In this document: positions 1-13,100 of the stretch, piece by piece
Layout of the letters: each line of letters opens with the position of its first letter
Position numbering within the stretch: position 1 is the stretch's first letter
Assembly: GCA_027625915.1 (NCBI GenBank)
Contig: JANTQA010000048.1
Span: 248,001-312,000, forward strand
From: Anaeramoeba flamelloides
Taxonomy: Eukaryota > Metamonada > Anaeramoebidae
Length of the DNA: 64,000 nucleotides
Direction of reading: 5' to 3'
Program-made: the position numbers and the translations under genes
The notes under the pieces: generated by a model
Database searches by the model: none
What the model saw: only the letters and a program-made list of their open reading frames with translations
Told to the model about the DNA's origin: nothing

Positions 1-3000
1 CACTTGGACATTTTTTGTATTCGTAATTAATTCAATAAAAGTCATGTTAATTTACATCAACCGACTGAAATATAAATATAATATTTAAATTCATAATTTT
101 TACCATTTTTTACAAAAATCTTTTATATGTTATTTATTAGTGAAAATAAAATAATTTTAATTCAAATTTTATTTTTCTTTTTTTGTTTTTATGTGGGTTA
201 ATTAACTTCTGATAAAATATAATACAAACAAATTAAAGTAACTGGAAAATAGAGGGTTTGTTGGGTTATATATAAAACCCTTTTCACTATAAGGAACCCT
301 GATAAAAAATAAAAATTCACTTTTTTTTCTGAATCAACCTTTTACTATATTTGTTTCGAAATAAGAGAAGCAATAAACTTCTAATTAGAGTTGATAATCA
401 AAAAAGTAATAACTGAACAAACTAATAATTTTCGAAAAAAATAAAATGTTTAAAAAAATTTTGAGACTTTTCATTGGATTATCTTTTGTAAAATCTCTCA
501 ATTTCTTTGGAGAAATTAAAATTGTTTTCAAGAAGATTTTTTTAATAAGAAATAAATTCATTTCATAAAAAATTATACAGTCTCAAGTTTCTTAATATTA
601 ATTGGGGGTTTCAAACATTTTTTTTTTCAAATATAATTTTCAAAAAAAGAAAAAGACAAAAAAAAGAAAAAGACAAAAAATTGAAAAAAGATAAAAAAAA
701 AGAAAAAAAAATCAGAAAATATTTAAAAAAAAAAAACACAAAAAGCAAAAAGTAAAAAATTTTTAACATAATTCGAAATGTGATTTTGATCTAAACATTA
801 AAATTGTATTTAAGGAAGAATACTTGTTAAAAATCATAGAATATCTACTATTTCTTCAATAAAAGTGGACATTTTACAGAAAAGGAGTTTCTTATATATA
901 TCTATATCTATATATATCCCTCAGCACTTATTTGCATAAATTCATTAAAGTTTAAAATAAAAGTTTAAAAATGATATTGATGTATTAATATCTTTATTTT
1001 CTTATTTATCCATAATCCGGATTTGAATTCGAATAAAAACTCAAAATAGATAAAAGATAAAGTAGTTATGTTATTTTATTTTTTTTAAGTTTTTGGAAAC
1101 AAAATAAATAATAATTATTCATTTTTACCTTTTCATCATAGATTTTTATTTTTTATTTAATTTTTTAAATAAGTAATTTTATTACAATAATAATTATTCA
1201 AAACTCAATACCTTGTTTTATTAATAATAACAAATCAATAAAGTTAATTATATGATAAATAAATAAATAAAATAATATATTACAAAGCTATTTTTCATTT
1301 GTTTTATATATAAAAAATTTTTATAAATATTAAATCACGAGAAAAATGAAATTCAATAGGCAAAATTAAAATTTTACTATAATTAATTTTCTAAAACTTT
1401 TATTTAAGCAATAGAAAATATTTGAACAGAAAAAGAAGAAAATAACATTGTAAAACAATTCCATTTATTAAATTGGAAATTAAAAGAATAAACAGTTTTT
1501 TAATAGATGAGGTAATCAACCCTAAATTTTTTAGAAAAATAAAAAATAACCTTTAAATATTATTCAAAGATAATAAAATAATCTTTAAAACTAAGAAATT
1601 TTTTTTTTGAATTTTTTTATTAATAAAGATTGTAATAAGATATCATAAAATTTGCATTTTTCAATCTAAATTAATTCAGATTTTGTTAAAAAAATCTAAT
1701 TTAGGGCATCCTATTCAATAATATCGTTTATTTTGCCTAAATTTTAAGAAGTTAAATCTAAAAAATAGTAAAAAATTAAAAAAAAAACAAAAATTAATCT
1801 GACTCACAATAATGGCCAAAACTTATAAATTTACAAATTTTATATTGAAAAAATAAAATCATTTATTTTATTTTTTTTTCATTTTTAAATTATTTACAAT
1901 CAAATATATATATTGTCATTGAATTGGAATTAATAGATACAATAAAATTTCTATCTGATGTTAAAATATACTTTTGAATGAATAAAGTATTTATTCAAGA
2001 ATTTCAGGCAATATTGGGGTGCAAAGGCCCCAAAAAATTTCCAGTAAAGTATAATGCATTAAAATCATTAAAAATAAGTGGTTTTTGATGTGTGGACAAA
2101 CTTTTCAAAAAAAAAAATTTTTTTTTAGACAAAAGATCGAAAAATAATCAAATCACAAGAACCAAAAAAAATTTTCTTCAATGTTGAAAATTTTTTTTTC
2201 AAGTTATTTTTTTATTGTATGTAACTATACAATTTTTAATTATAATATTTTCATTCTAAGATAATTTTTGAAAAATTCTATGTCTTAAAATCTTTTCATA
2301 ACCTATCAAATTAAAGATTTTCAAGACAATTTGGATATTGGAGGTCGAATGTATATATATATATATATATATTACTACATGAATTATAGGAGTATATTAT
2401 TAACTTTCAGATTGGTTAAATTGATTTTTTTTTGGTATTATTGAAGAGTTTCTTGATTATTTTAATTGTTTTTAAAATTTTTAATGGTTTTTTTATAATT
2501 GTGTGGAAATATCAAATATATTATTTTACAATTAGTATTAATTTATTACTTAAATTACCGAAAATCCAAAATGTTGAAATAATCAATACTAAATATTTTA
2601 ATAATTTCTTCAAAACACAATTCCAATTACGATAATTAAGTGGAAAATGTTTTTCCTCTTAAAAAAAACTACACAAGTCTAATTCCTATCTAAATTATTT
2701 TTTTTTTTTCAAAATCTATTTCAAAATTCCCCATAAAAACACCCAAACCACCCAAAACCACCCTAAAATACTCTGACTTACTCTCATACACCTTAATATA
2801 CTTAAAAATATTCTTAACATACTGGAAAAATGGGTTTTATCTACCCACAACCAATATCTTTCAGTATAATTGACAATTTTGAAAAAAAAAAAAAAGAGAA
2901 TTTGACCAATTTTGAAATTTGAAAATTAATAATTATCACAAATTACAGATAACTTGTTTATTATTTTTTTTTATTTTTTATACTATTTTTCAGAGGAATT

Positions 3001-3951
3001 TTGAAATTAAATTTTAGTTCTTGTTACAAATTATAAAAACAAATAAACTTTATTTCTGTAAATGTTTAAAAATTTTAACCTACTATTAATTATTAATATA
3101 AAATTAACATGTAAAGAAAAAATCAGAAATAAATATTTAAATACAAAATCATGAATAATATTTAATATCTTGTATGAAGTAAAAACAATAATCAATCGAA
3201 AGATTTTCTTAAAAATTGAAAAACTCAAATTCTTTGGTACCTATTGAGAAAAGTAACAATGATCATTTTGAACACCTATTGAAGATGAGATACAATTCCA
3301 ATAGAAATCAATAGGATTTTTCTACCATCATTTTTGCTAATTATTATAAAATGATAATAACACATTATTTTACTTAGTGGCTATAGATCTTGCAAAATAA
3401 AAAAAGAAAATTTACAAAAGAATTACGTTTTAAAAAAAATCGAAAAAAAAATAAAATGTGAAAAAAATAATTTATATTTTGAAATTTTCAAAATTAAAAT
3501 TTTTTCTTCTAATATCCATTCAAACTCTTTAAACGTATATAATTCACCCATGAGAACTGTCCCCCCTTCACAGAAAAAAAGGTTAATTTGTCAAAAAAAT
3601 TTTTTATCTGAAATAGCTCACATTAAAAAAATTTTTCAATTAACAGAGATTTTTTTTTTGAAATGATTATTAAAGTGAATAATTATTTAATGAAAATGTC
3701 GTAGAGTCAATGCATGATTTTGAATTTGAAACTTTTATTCAATGATTTAGAGAATTTTCCTGTTACAGTGTTTTATAAAAAATGAAAAAAAGTAAAAATA
3801 AAATAATCTTAATTTTATGAATAATTAAATAATCTTCTATTAGGGATTATTAAAGCATTTTATGTCAATAAAAGGTTAGATTTTTTATTTATTTATTTAT
3901 TTTTTTTCTTTATAATATTAATCAATTTTATTTTTTTAATATTAAGAAATT
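1..3951. other. gene-poor AT-rich flank downstream of the TMEM131-like gene
   Basis: No convincing coding region is visible on either strand. The short open frames here are runs of Phe/Leu/Ile/Lys/Asn, as expected from base composition. An (AT)n run lies near 2350-2372. A C-rich patch at about 2730-2870 is unlike its surroundings and resembles the C-rich interior of the palindromic element at 22345-23121. A copy of a dispersed repeat lies near 3250-3570. No promoter or RNA gene is recognised. Confidence 0.6.
3250..3570 (+). repeat. dispersed repeat, three-copy family (copy 1)
   Basis: This stretch aligns by eye with 39830-40165 and 40300-40640. Shared blocks include AGAAATCAATA, a taaagatcttg-like block, a ttttcttctaat block, an atTCAAAC(C/T)CT block, and a terminal aagaactg..cacctttgact-like block. 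The copies are diverged and carry indels, so the family looks old. No coding capacity or terminal inverted repeats are seen. Boundaries are approximate. Confidence 0.55.
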
Positions 3952-5416
3952 TTATTTTTTATTAGGGTTTTTAAAAAGATTCGATTTAAATTCAGAATGA
4001 TTTAATGAAAAGGAGTGAAATGGATTTTTTGAAGAAAATAAGGAATTATTCGACTTTTTTTTCCAATTGTTTATATCGAGTTCAAAGGGATTTTTCTTAA
4101 ATAATAAATGAGAAGAATTTGGGGTTAATAATGGCTGTGGTTGTGGTATTTGCCATTGCTGCTCTTCTTGTTGTTCGTCCTTTTCTTGTTCTTTCTCCTC
4201 GTGTAATTCCTTTTGTTGATTAGTATTTTTAATCATTGATTTTATGGGTGATCTCTGAATGATAAAGGTTTTTTCTTCTTTTAAAACTTTGATGTCATTT
4301 AGCAAACTATTCAAATCAACGTTTAGCACACCTTTTTTGATTGAAGTAGCACTGTTTTGGTGAATCGGTTGTTTATTCTTTTTTATTGGTGAAATTGATA
4401 AATTATTAAAAGAAAATTTTTCTTTGTCTTGCTTTTGATTTTTAATCAAATTATTAAAAAAATTTGAAGAATAATTATTTAACTTTTCAGATATTGTTCT
4501 TTCCTGTAAATTATTTTTCTTAGTATTCTCACCATTTGATTTAAATTCATTGTAACCATCTTGTTGCTTCTGTTTTCCCTTTTTCTCTTGCTCTTGTTCT
4601 TGCTCTTGCTCTTGTTCTGGTTTTTGCTCTTGTTCTTGTTTTTGTTTTTGTTCTTGTTCTGGTTTTTGCTCTTGCTCTTGTTTTTTCTCTTGTTCTTGTT
4701 CTTGCTCTCCTTCTTTTTCTTTTTCTTGTTTTTGTTCTGGTATTTGTATTTGTACCGATTCCTGTTTTTTTTCTTGTTCTTGTTCTTGTTCTTGCTCTTG
4801 CTCTTGCTCTTGCTCTTCTTTTTTCCTTTCCTTTCCTTCTTTTTCTTTTTCTTGTTTCTGTTCTTGTTCTTGCTGTCCCTTTTCGCTTTCCTTTTCTTGC
4901 TGTTTCTCTTGTTCTATATCTTGTTTTTCCACTTCTTGAATTTTTTTGTTTTTGCTGTCGATATTTTTTTGTAATTCTAATTTTGATTGTTCTTGGTAAT
5001 TATTATTTAATTCTTCATCAAATTGAAACATCAAATTCGAATTCAATTTATTATTTACTGTTTCTTTTTCCTTAGACGCAATAAACACTTTTTTTTCAGG
5101 TTTTTTTTTTGGTATTAATTCTTTTTTATTTTGCTTTTGATTATTTTTTTTAGATTTCGATATTTGTTCTGAATTTTGGGTTGTTTTGCTTTTCTCTTGT
5201 TTTATTTTTTTTAATTTTTTTTTTGCCTTGTTATTTTTTTTTATTTCAGTGTTTTTTAATTTCTCTGGTTCCTTTAATTTCTCATTTACTTTAACGTTTT
5301 CAATTTTTGCAAATTTATTTTGAAGATTTAAATTTTTTTTTTGAGTTAATTTGTTGTGATTTTTTGAATTTTTTTGATCAGAATTATTATTCAGATTAAA
5401 ATTATTTTTTTTACCC

Positions 5417-5477
<61 letters not shown>

Positions 5478-7056
5478 GATTATTATGATTATGAATATGG
5501 TTATGGTTATTATTATTGTTAGTATTACTACTATGTTTCTCAATTTTTATTTGATTATTATTATGGGATTTCTTAGTATTACTTTTTTTTTTCTCTTTTA
5601 TTTGATTATTTTCATCAACATTGATTTTCCTTTCAGAGCCATTTCCATGATCAATAGTTTCTTGTTCAATATTCATAATCTTTTTTTGTTTATTTAAAAA
5701 GTTTTTATTATTTAATTTATTCTTCCTTTCTTTTCTTTTTTTCTTTTTTTTCTTTTCGCCTTTACCTTCTTTTTCTTTCTCTTTTTCTTTACTTTCCACA
5801 GATTCATTTTTCTCAATATTTTCTCTTTCTCGTCTCTCTTTCTCTTTCCCTTCTTTCTTTTCTTTTAATAATATTTTTGGATTTTTTTGTTTTACTTTGA
5901 AATCATTTTTATCAATTTCTTTTTCCCTTTTAATTTCTGTTTCTGTTTTAATTTTAATTTTTGTCTTTGTCTTTGTCTTTGTCTTTGTTTTTATTTTTGT
6001 TTTTGTTTTGGTTTTTGTTTTAATTTTTGTTTCTGTTTTTATTTCTATTTCTTTTATTTTTTTTGTATCAGTTTCATTTAAATTCATGTTTTGATTTGAA
6101 AGTTCATTTTTTTCTTTCTTTGTATTTTTTACTTCATTTTGCTTTTTCTGGGTTTTCAATTGTAATTTATTTTTTTTCTCCATTTTGAAAGAATTATAAA
6201 TTTTTTGAAATTTTCTTAATTTAATATGATCCTTGATAAATATATATATAATCCATAACGACAAAACAATAAACATTATAGAAAAGATATAATAATAATA
6301 CATCTCCATGTTAGTTAATGGTAGCATTCTATAGCAATTTTCAAGATATTTATTTGGCAATCTGACCTTGATTGTAAATTCAAAATTGCCATTTGACGTT
6401 TCAATTAATAGCTTTTTTTCAAATCTCGCAGTTGAGAAATTTGGTTTGATGATAACTGGAATATTTATTGTTTCATTTGGATAAAGAATAAAGTTTGTTT
6501 CAAAATTCGAGAAATCAATAAAAATACCATACCCAGTTAATTGCTTTAATATTTTAATATTTGTAATTTTAATGGGTAAATTGCCAATATTTTTGGCTTG
6601 GAATTGTCTATTAAATGTAAACAAATCACTATCATCGCGAGTTCCATGTCCATTTTCTTGTTTATACTTTTGTTTAGGAAATTCATAACCAAAATTTGAA
6701 CAAATTTCAAGTTCTTTTTTTTTAATATCAACAAATAAATTTTTTTTAAAATGAGGAAATTTGATGATACCCATTCCACCCATTCCACTTACTTGAAAAA
6801 AATCCAATATTGTTAAATTATTTTTTATCAAAATAAATCCAGAATATTTGGTTGTTAAATTGGGTATAAAATTTAAAAATCCGATTGATTTTTGAGTATT
6901 TGGCTCAAGAATGATTTTACTGATATTAGTTTTGATTTTAGTTTTGCTATTTGATCTAAATGTATTAAAAATTAAATTAGAAAAAAATTTCTTAATAATA
7001 TTTTGATCAAATTGAAAAGCCAATTCAAAAATATCTTGATTATCAATATTATTATC

Positions 7057-7107
<51 letters not shown>

Positions 7108-7133
7108 ATGAATATTATTATAATTATAATTAA

Positions 7134-7170
<37 letters not shown>

Positions 7171-10100
7171 TAATTTAAATTTTTTTTAATTGTTTTTCAT
7201 TTAAAAAATTTTCTAAAAATGAAGTTTTAAAAACAAAGGGGAAAACCTTCACCTCAATTGGTAAATCAGAAGGATTATAAACAAACAATTCTTGAGAAGA
7301 AATAACATCTGACTGAACCAAGCCAAAATCCAATTCTTTTTTTAATAATATTGTGGGCTTTGTTAAGCTAGCTTTCACTTTAACTAAAAGATTCGAAATA
7401 ATATCAGTATGGAATATTAAATCTGAATTAAATTCAAACTCAGTATTTGATTCACTTTTCAATTGAGTTAGTAATTTCAAATAATTTTCAAATTCAGAAT
7501 TAATGATTTCAAATGAAGAAGAATCTTTAATTAATCCATTATTGAATAAAATAGAACTCGGCTTTAAAATTTCTTTATTTTTTAAATTTTTGTTTTTCAT
7601 TCTTAGGTTCAACTTTTGATTTAATAAAAGTTTATTAGAATTTTCCCCGTCTGGGTGCCTCATCCATAATAATTCATTATCGTTATATTGGTTAATTAAA
7701 AAATCAGTCGGAGTTAATGTTAAGCCAGGATTGTAAATTACCTTCCCAATCTTCGTGATCTTGCCAGTTTCAATGATCGGTTGATTTAAAAAGGTAATAA
7801 TTCTCGGATCAGTCGAAAGAATATTTAATAAGGTCAAATTTCTATTAAAAGTATTTTTAGCAAAGATTATTTGCTCAATTATCTTTCCTGGAAATGATTG
7901 TCCAAAATTTATTTCTTGTGGGAAAATTTGTAAATCGCCCTTAATGCACTTATAATAAATATTTAAATTCAACGAAATATAATTAGTTTTGATTTTTAAA
8001 AAACCAAAACCATCTTTCACTTCTTCAGATTGAATCGTAAGAGAAAAAATGGCACTTTCCCCAGGGTTAAGAACCATTTTCTGTTCCGAATCATTATCAA
8101 ATTTAATTTCTTTAAGATATGAATAACCCTTCGAATTCTTTACAGATTCCAATTTGATGTTCATTTCTGTTAAATTTGTAGTAATTTTTTTAATATTTAT
8201 GGAAATTACATTTGTGTTTGTTAAATTCAAATATTTTGTACGAATTTCATTGACAGAAAAAATTTCAAAATCAATTTTATTATTGTTTTGATGGTTTGAA
8301 TTTTTTTCTTTTTTAAGTTTAATTAACTTATTATTGTTATCGTTATTATTTAAAGAATAATTATTATTTTCATTTACATTGTCTTTATTATTATTATCTT
8401 GTAGAAATGCTTCTTCCTTATCAGGAAACGTTATTAATAGCTTGCCATTATACACTTTTAAGGGTATCTTTATAATGCCACAATTAGAATAAATTTTTAA
8501 TTCCGTAACATAGCTCGTTTTGTTTCTATGTGTGTAATATTTAACATTAATGAAATCTATATTATCTTTAAAATCAATTACCCTTGGTGTAAAGGGCAAA
8601 ACTTGAAAACTTGGATCATCGCTTTCTGCTGAAAAAATTTGAATGCTTTCTTCTATTAGGCTTGTAATATTAATTTTTCTTAAATAAAAGGGTATGTTTT
8701 TATTCATGTTGGAAAATCTAATTGTAGATTCGTCGTAATAAAGTGATCCCCTAATGATTTTACCTTCATATTGGAATTCTATTTTTGATTTTAATTTTGC
8801 ATTCGTTTCATTCGTTACAAACGTTATTTTACCTTTAAATTTTCTAGATACACTTTGAGTTTGTGGTATCGAAATGTGTAGTGGATATTTCTATTAATAT
8901 TATTTTTTATTATTATTTTTTATTATTATTTTTTTTATTATTATTTTTTATTGTTATTTTCATATATTTATAATAAATATTAAAATTGATGAGTTAGAAA
9001 TGAAATAGAACATAATTAAAAAAAAAAAGTAAATTGTTTTTTTTTTTAATTTATTCATTTATCGAAAAGGGAGTAGACAAATATATCATCAAAAAGTTTT
9101 TAAGAAATGTGTCTGAAAAAATAAAAAATACTTCAACGTTAAAATACTGAGTGTTTAGTTGCTCATTTAAAACAACAATTCTCTTCATACCCATTCAAAA
9201 GTATGTATGGGAAAAATTTTATATATATAAAAAAAGCTTGTTAATATAAATTCATTGAAAAAAAATTAAATCATTCTTTTTTAAACCTATTTTTAATATT
9301 TTTAACAACCTTAATATACTTTGTACTTTTCAAATTAAATACAAAAATAAATTCAAAATTGTAAAAGGAAGAAATATCAACTCATAATTTAAAAATATTG
9401 AAGTTCTTCTTCAAATTTTTATTCACTCATTTTTTGTCTTCTTTACCTTTTTTTTTTTTCAAACTTTTTTTCAGAATGGTAACATGTGATTTAAATTTTT
9501 GATTATTTTTCTTTTTCCTTTTTTTTTCAAATTTTTTTAACTTTTTCTTTTTTTTTTTTTCTTTTTTTTCTTCTTTTTCAAGTAAGTAGAAAAAAAAAAG
9601 ATAATTGAAAATATCAATAAACATTAAAAAAAGTGAGACTATGTAATGTCTTTTAAAATGTCTATAATTATTCATAGAAAATCTTCTTGTTAAACTTTTT
9701 TCATTGAAAGTTCACTAATAAAAAATTTGTTATTCCCATTTTCAAAAAAGTGTGATTCACCTTTTTTTTTAGTTTTTTGGTTTTATTTTTTTGAAATTTT
9801 TAAAAATATCAAGCTTTTATATGTTTTTAAAAATTAAAAAGTGAATTATTAATCATATTTAAGAATTATTTGTTGTTCAGGAATACAAAACAGAATTTAT
9901 ATTTTTTAATTTATTATTTTAGGTGAGTCACAATTTTTGAAATGAAATTTAATTGTGAGATAAAAATCATTTATTTATCCAAATAAATTAATACTTTAAT
10001 AAACATGAGAGTGAAATGGATCATAAAATAATGTATTTATCAAAGAATGAAAAAACAAATCTTTAAAAAAAGCAAAAAATTGATCAAGAAAAAATCAAAA

Positions 10101-13100
10101 AATAAATTATTTATTGATCTTATATTATATATTTGACATAATGACTTCTTCTTAAGTCAATTTTATTTTTAATTCTTTATGAAAATAATTTTTGAAAATT
10201 TTTGAAAAACAAAGAAATGAATTATTTCAAAAAAAGTTTCCAAAAATGAATTTAAAAATGAATTTAAAAATCCTATTTTCATTTAATTCATCTAATTTAG
10301 TTTTGTTTCAGAAAATAGGATAGTTTTGAATTCTTCTTCAGAAAAAAAGATTTGTTGGATATATTTGTTTGATTTGATAATTATTTATTTCCCCTCAAAA
10401 TATATGCCCAAAATAATTTATTAATGTTGCTTCCAGTTTTTAACCATATTTTTCTTTTTTTTGATAAAACTTTTGAAGTTATTTTTTTGTTTTCAATAAT
10501 TCATTTATTTCTCTAATCTATGAAACAATACTTTTTGTTTTTGCTTTATTTTGATAAAAAAATAGTTGAAAAAAGAATTTTTCAAAAAAAATTATATCAA
10601 CAATTTTAGTTAAAAAACAATAAATAGGAATGAGATAAGAAATCCAAGGTTATTCCCGTGTTTAGAATCATTCCAAATGAAGAAAGAGAAATTACAAATA
10701 TTCAAAAATATTCTTTAAAAAAGTTTTTTCAAACTTGATTTCAACAATTTTTTTCTGGAAAGGTGATCTTTCTTGTTAGGTATTTTAAAATTAAGGATTT
10801 TTTTAAAATTTACACCTTCTCTGGTCTATTTTATTGATTCCTTCTTTGACAAATTTCAAGCATTCACTGTAAACAGATTTCTCGATTCAAAACAAAATGT
10901 AATAAAAACCAAAAATTTAATCAGGAAAAAAATTTTCAAAAATTTAAAAAATTTCAAGATTCAACTCTGATTTACTTTGGGCTAGTTTTCTTTTATCAAA
11001 TAGATCAGTGAAGGGTATTTTGATTGAAAAGTTACAATATCTCGTGGCACTCGAAAAATTTTTTTTTTTCATTAATGTTCCCACAATTAAAATTTTTTAA
11101 AATTTTACAAATCTGTACTTTAATCCTTAAGAATATCTTTATTTAATTGTTTGTGTAAAATGTGTTAGACTCATGTATCAAGATATTATGTTTATTACCA
11201 ATTTATATATAAATAAAAAAAAATAAATAAATAAATATTCTAAAAATTTCAATTTAAATAGAAAATAAAGAAAAAAAAATATAATTACCGATTTTGCAGG
11301 AACTTTAATTGGAAGATTAAGATTTTTGATGATTAGATCAGAATCTTCGGGGTTTATATCATTGATTAAAATTGGATAATGATTATAATTTAAAATTGAA
11401 ATTTGAAATTTGGTAAAATATTTATTGATTCTAGATATTATCACTGGATTAAAGGTAATTTTTTTTGGAAAGATTTCAACTCCACTAATAATATTGATTG
11501 AGATCGGTATCAAAAATCGCTGCTTTGTTGTTTTAATTTTAAGTTTCGTTTCAATTGTTCCTGGTACGTTTGATTGGTATTTTATTATTGTTAAAATTCG
11601 ACTAGTTTCAGGGGGTATTTTCCAAAATTGTTTTAATTCTTTGACACCATTTATCCCCTTTGGCGCGTTTAATATTATATCGTGATTCTCAGGAATAATA
11701 TCCAATATGTGTAATATATGATTTTTATTTGGGTTATAAATTCTGATTTTTTTTGAAAACATTTCATTTTTCCCAATAATAACTTGATCAATAGCCTTTA
11801 AATTATATGAACTTTCTACTACTATTACAGAAATATAAATATGATAATTTCTTAAATTTGTTTCTATTATAATTTCCCCATTTCTAATTCCTAATTCCTT
11901 TGGATTGAAGAAAACTACAAATTCAAGTTCGTCCCTTTTTTTTAAATTCTAATTATAATATTTTATTAAGATTAGATGTTAGAGAATGGATGAAATAAAA
12001 TTAATGAAGATATAAGAAATGTACATATGTTATAAATAATATTTAGTTTTGTAAGTTTAATTTGAAAAATAACAAAAAATTTTATCAATTTTTTTGGGTT
12101 TTAGTATTTTTTCAAGTTTTATTAATAGTTTGGGCTTTATTAAATTATAATTATTTAATAAAATTAAATTCTGTTTTTTAAAAAAATTGATAAAGTTTTT
12201 AAGATTAAATAGGAGAAATACTATCAATTAAGACTAATTTATTTTATTTTTGAAAGTATTAAAATTTTGTTAAAACTAATGGAAATAAGATTTAGATTTT
12301 GATTTTAATTGACAACTTTGTTTTGAATATTTACAATTCGTGGTCAATCTTTGTAAATTTTTATTAAAAAAATTTTATAAAAAAGATGAATTGTCAACAA
12401 GATTTTTTACTTTGTTAAAATATCTAAATGCTCCTCATTTTTTTTATTTTTTTTCAAAAAAACATTTTTGAGGTAACATCAATTAATTGGTTTTTGGTGT
12501 TTAATAATGCCTTGGATTCTATTTAATCATTTGAAATAATTATTCATAATAGATTAAAGTTTTTTTTTATTTTTTAAAAAAATTTGTTTTTCAGTTCTAT
12601 ATTAACAAATAATGATAAAAATCATAAAAATAGAATATAAATTAATTACAATTTTTTTTTTTTTTTTGAATAATTTGTTTTATTTTGTTTCCCTTTTTGA
12701 ACTTGTTGTTTGGGAGAAAAAGGGAAAAAGGGAAAAAAAGTTAAACACCGTTTTTTATTGGGAAACTTAATTGAACCTGAAAATGAAAAGTTAAAACAAT
12801 AAAAAGAAGAAATAAATCAACTTCGTAGAATAATCCATGATATTATTTTCAATCGAATCAATAAAAAGCAATTTAAATCTCCTTGATTATCGAAATCGTT
12901 AGAGTGGTTTTGGGGGTTCTTGAAAAAATAGTCAATTTTTTCATCAAATTTTTAATGATTGATCAATCAAAGAAAACGCCCATACTAAAGTTAGTATTAA
13001 AAAAAACTGTTATTGTGTTGAAACCTCCATTTTTTCTTTAATTCATTTATTTTTTCTTTTATTAATTGATTTTTTCATTTTTAGGTTTCTGTGATTCTAT

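Noticed and set aside
4561-4974. Plus-strand Leu/Phe-rich open frame opposite the TMEM131 tail
   Set aside because: It is the antisense shadow of the EQ/EK-rich coding repeat of the TMEM131-like gene; composition follows directly from that repeat.
5374-6094. Plus-strand Ile-rich and Cys/Phe/Val-rich frames
   Set aside because: They are antisense readings of poly-Asn and KT repeats in the TMEM131-like tail, with no independent coding signal.
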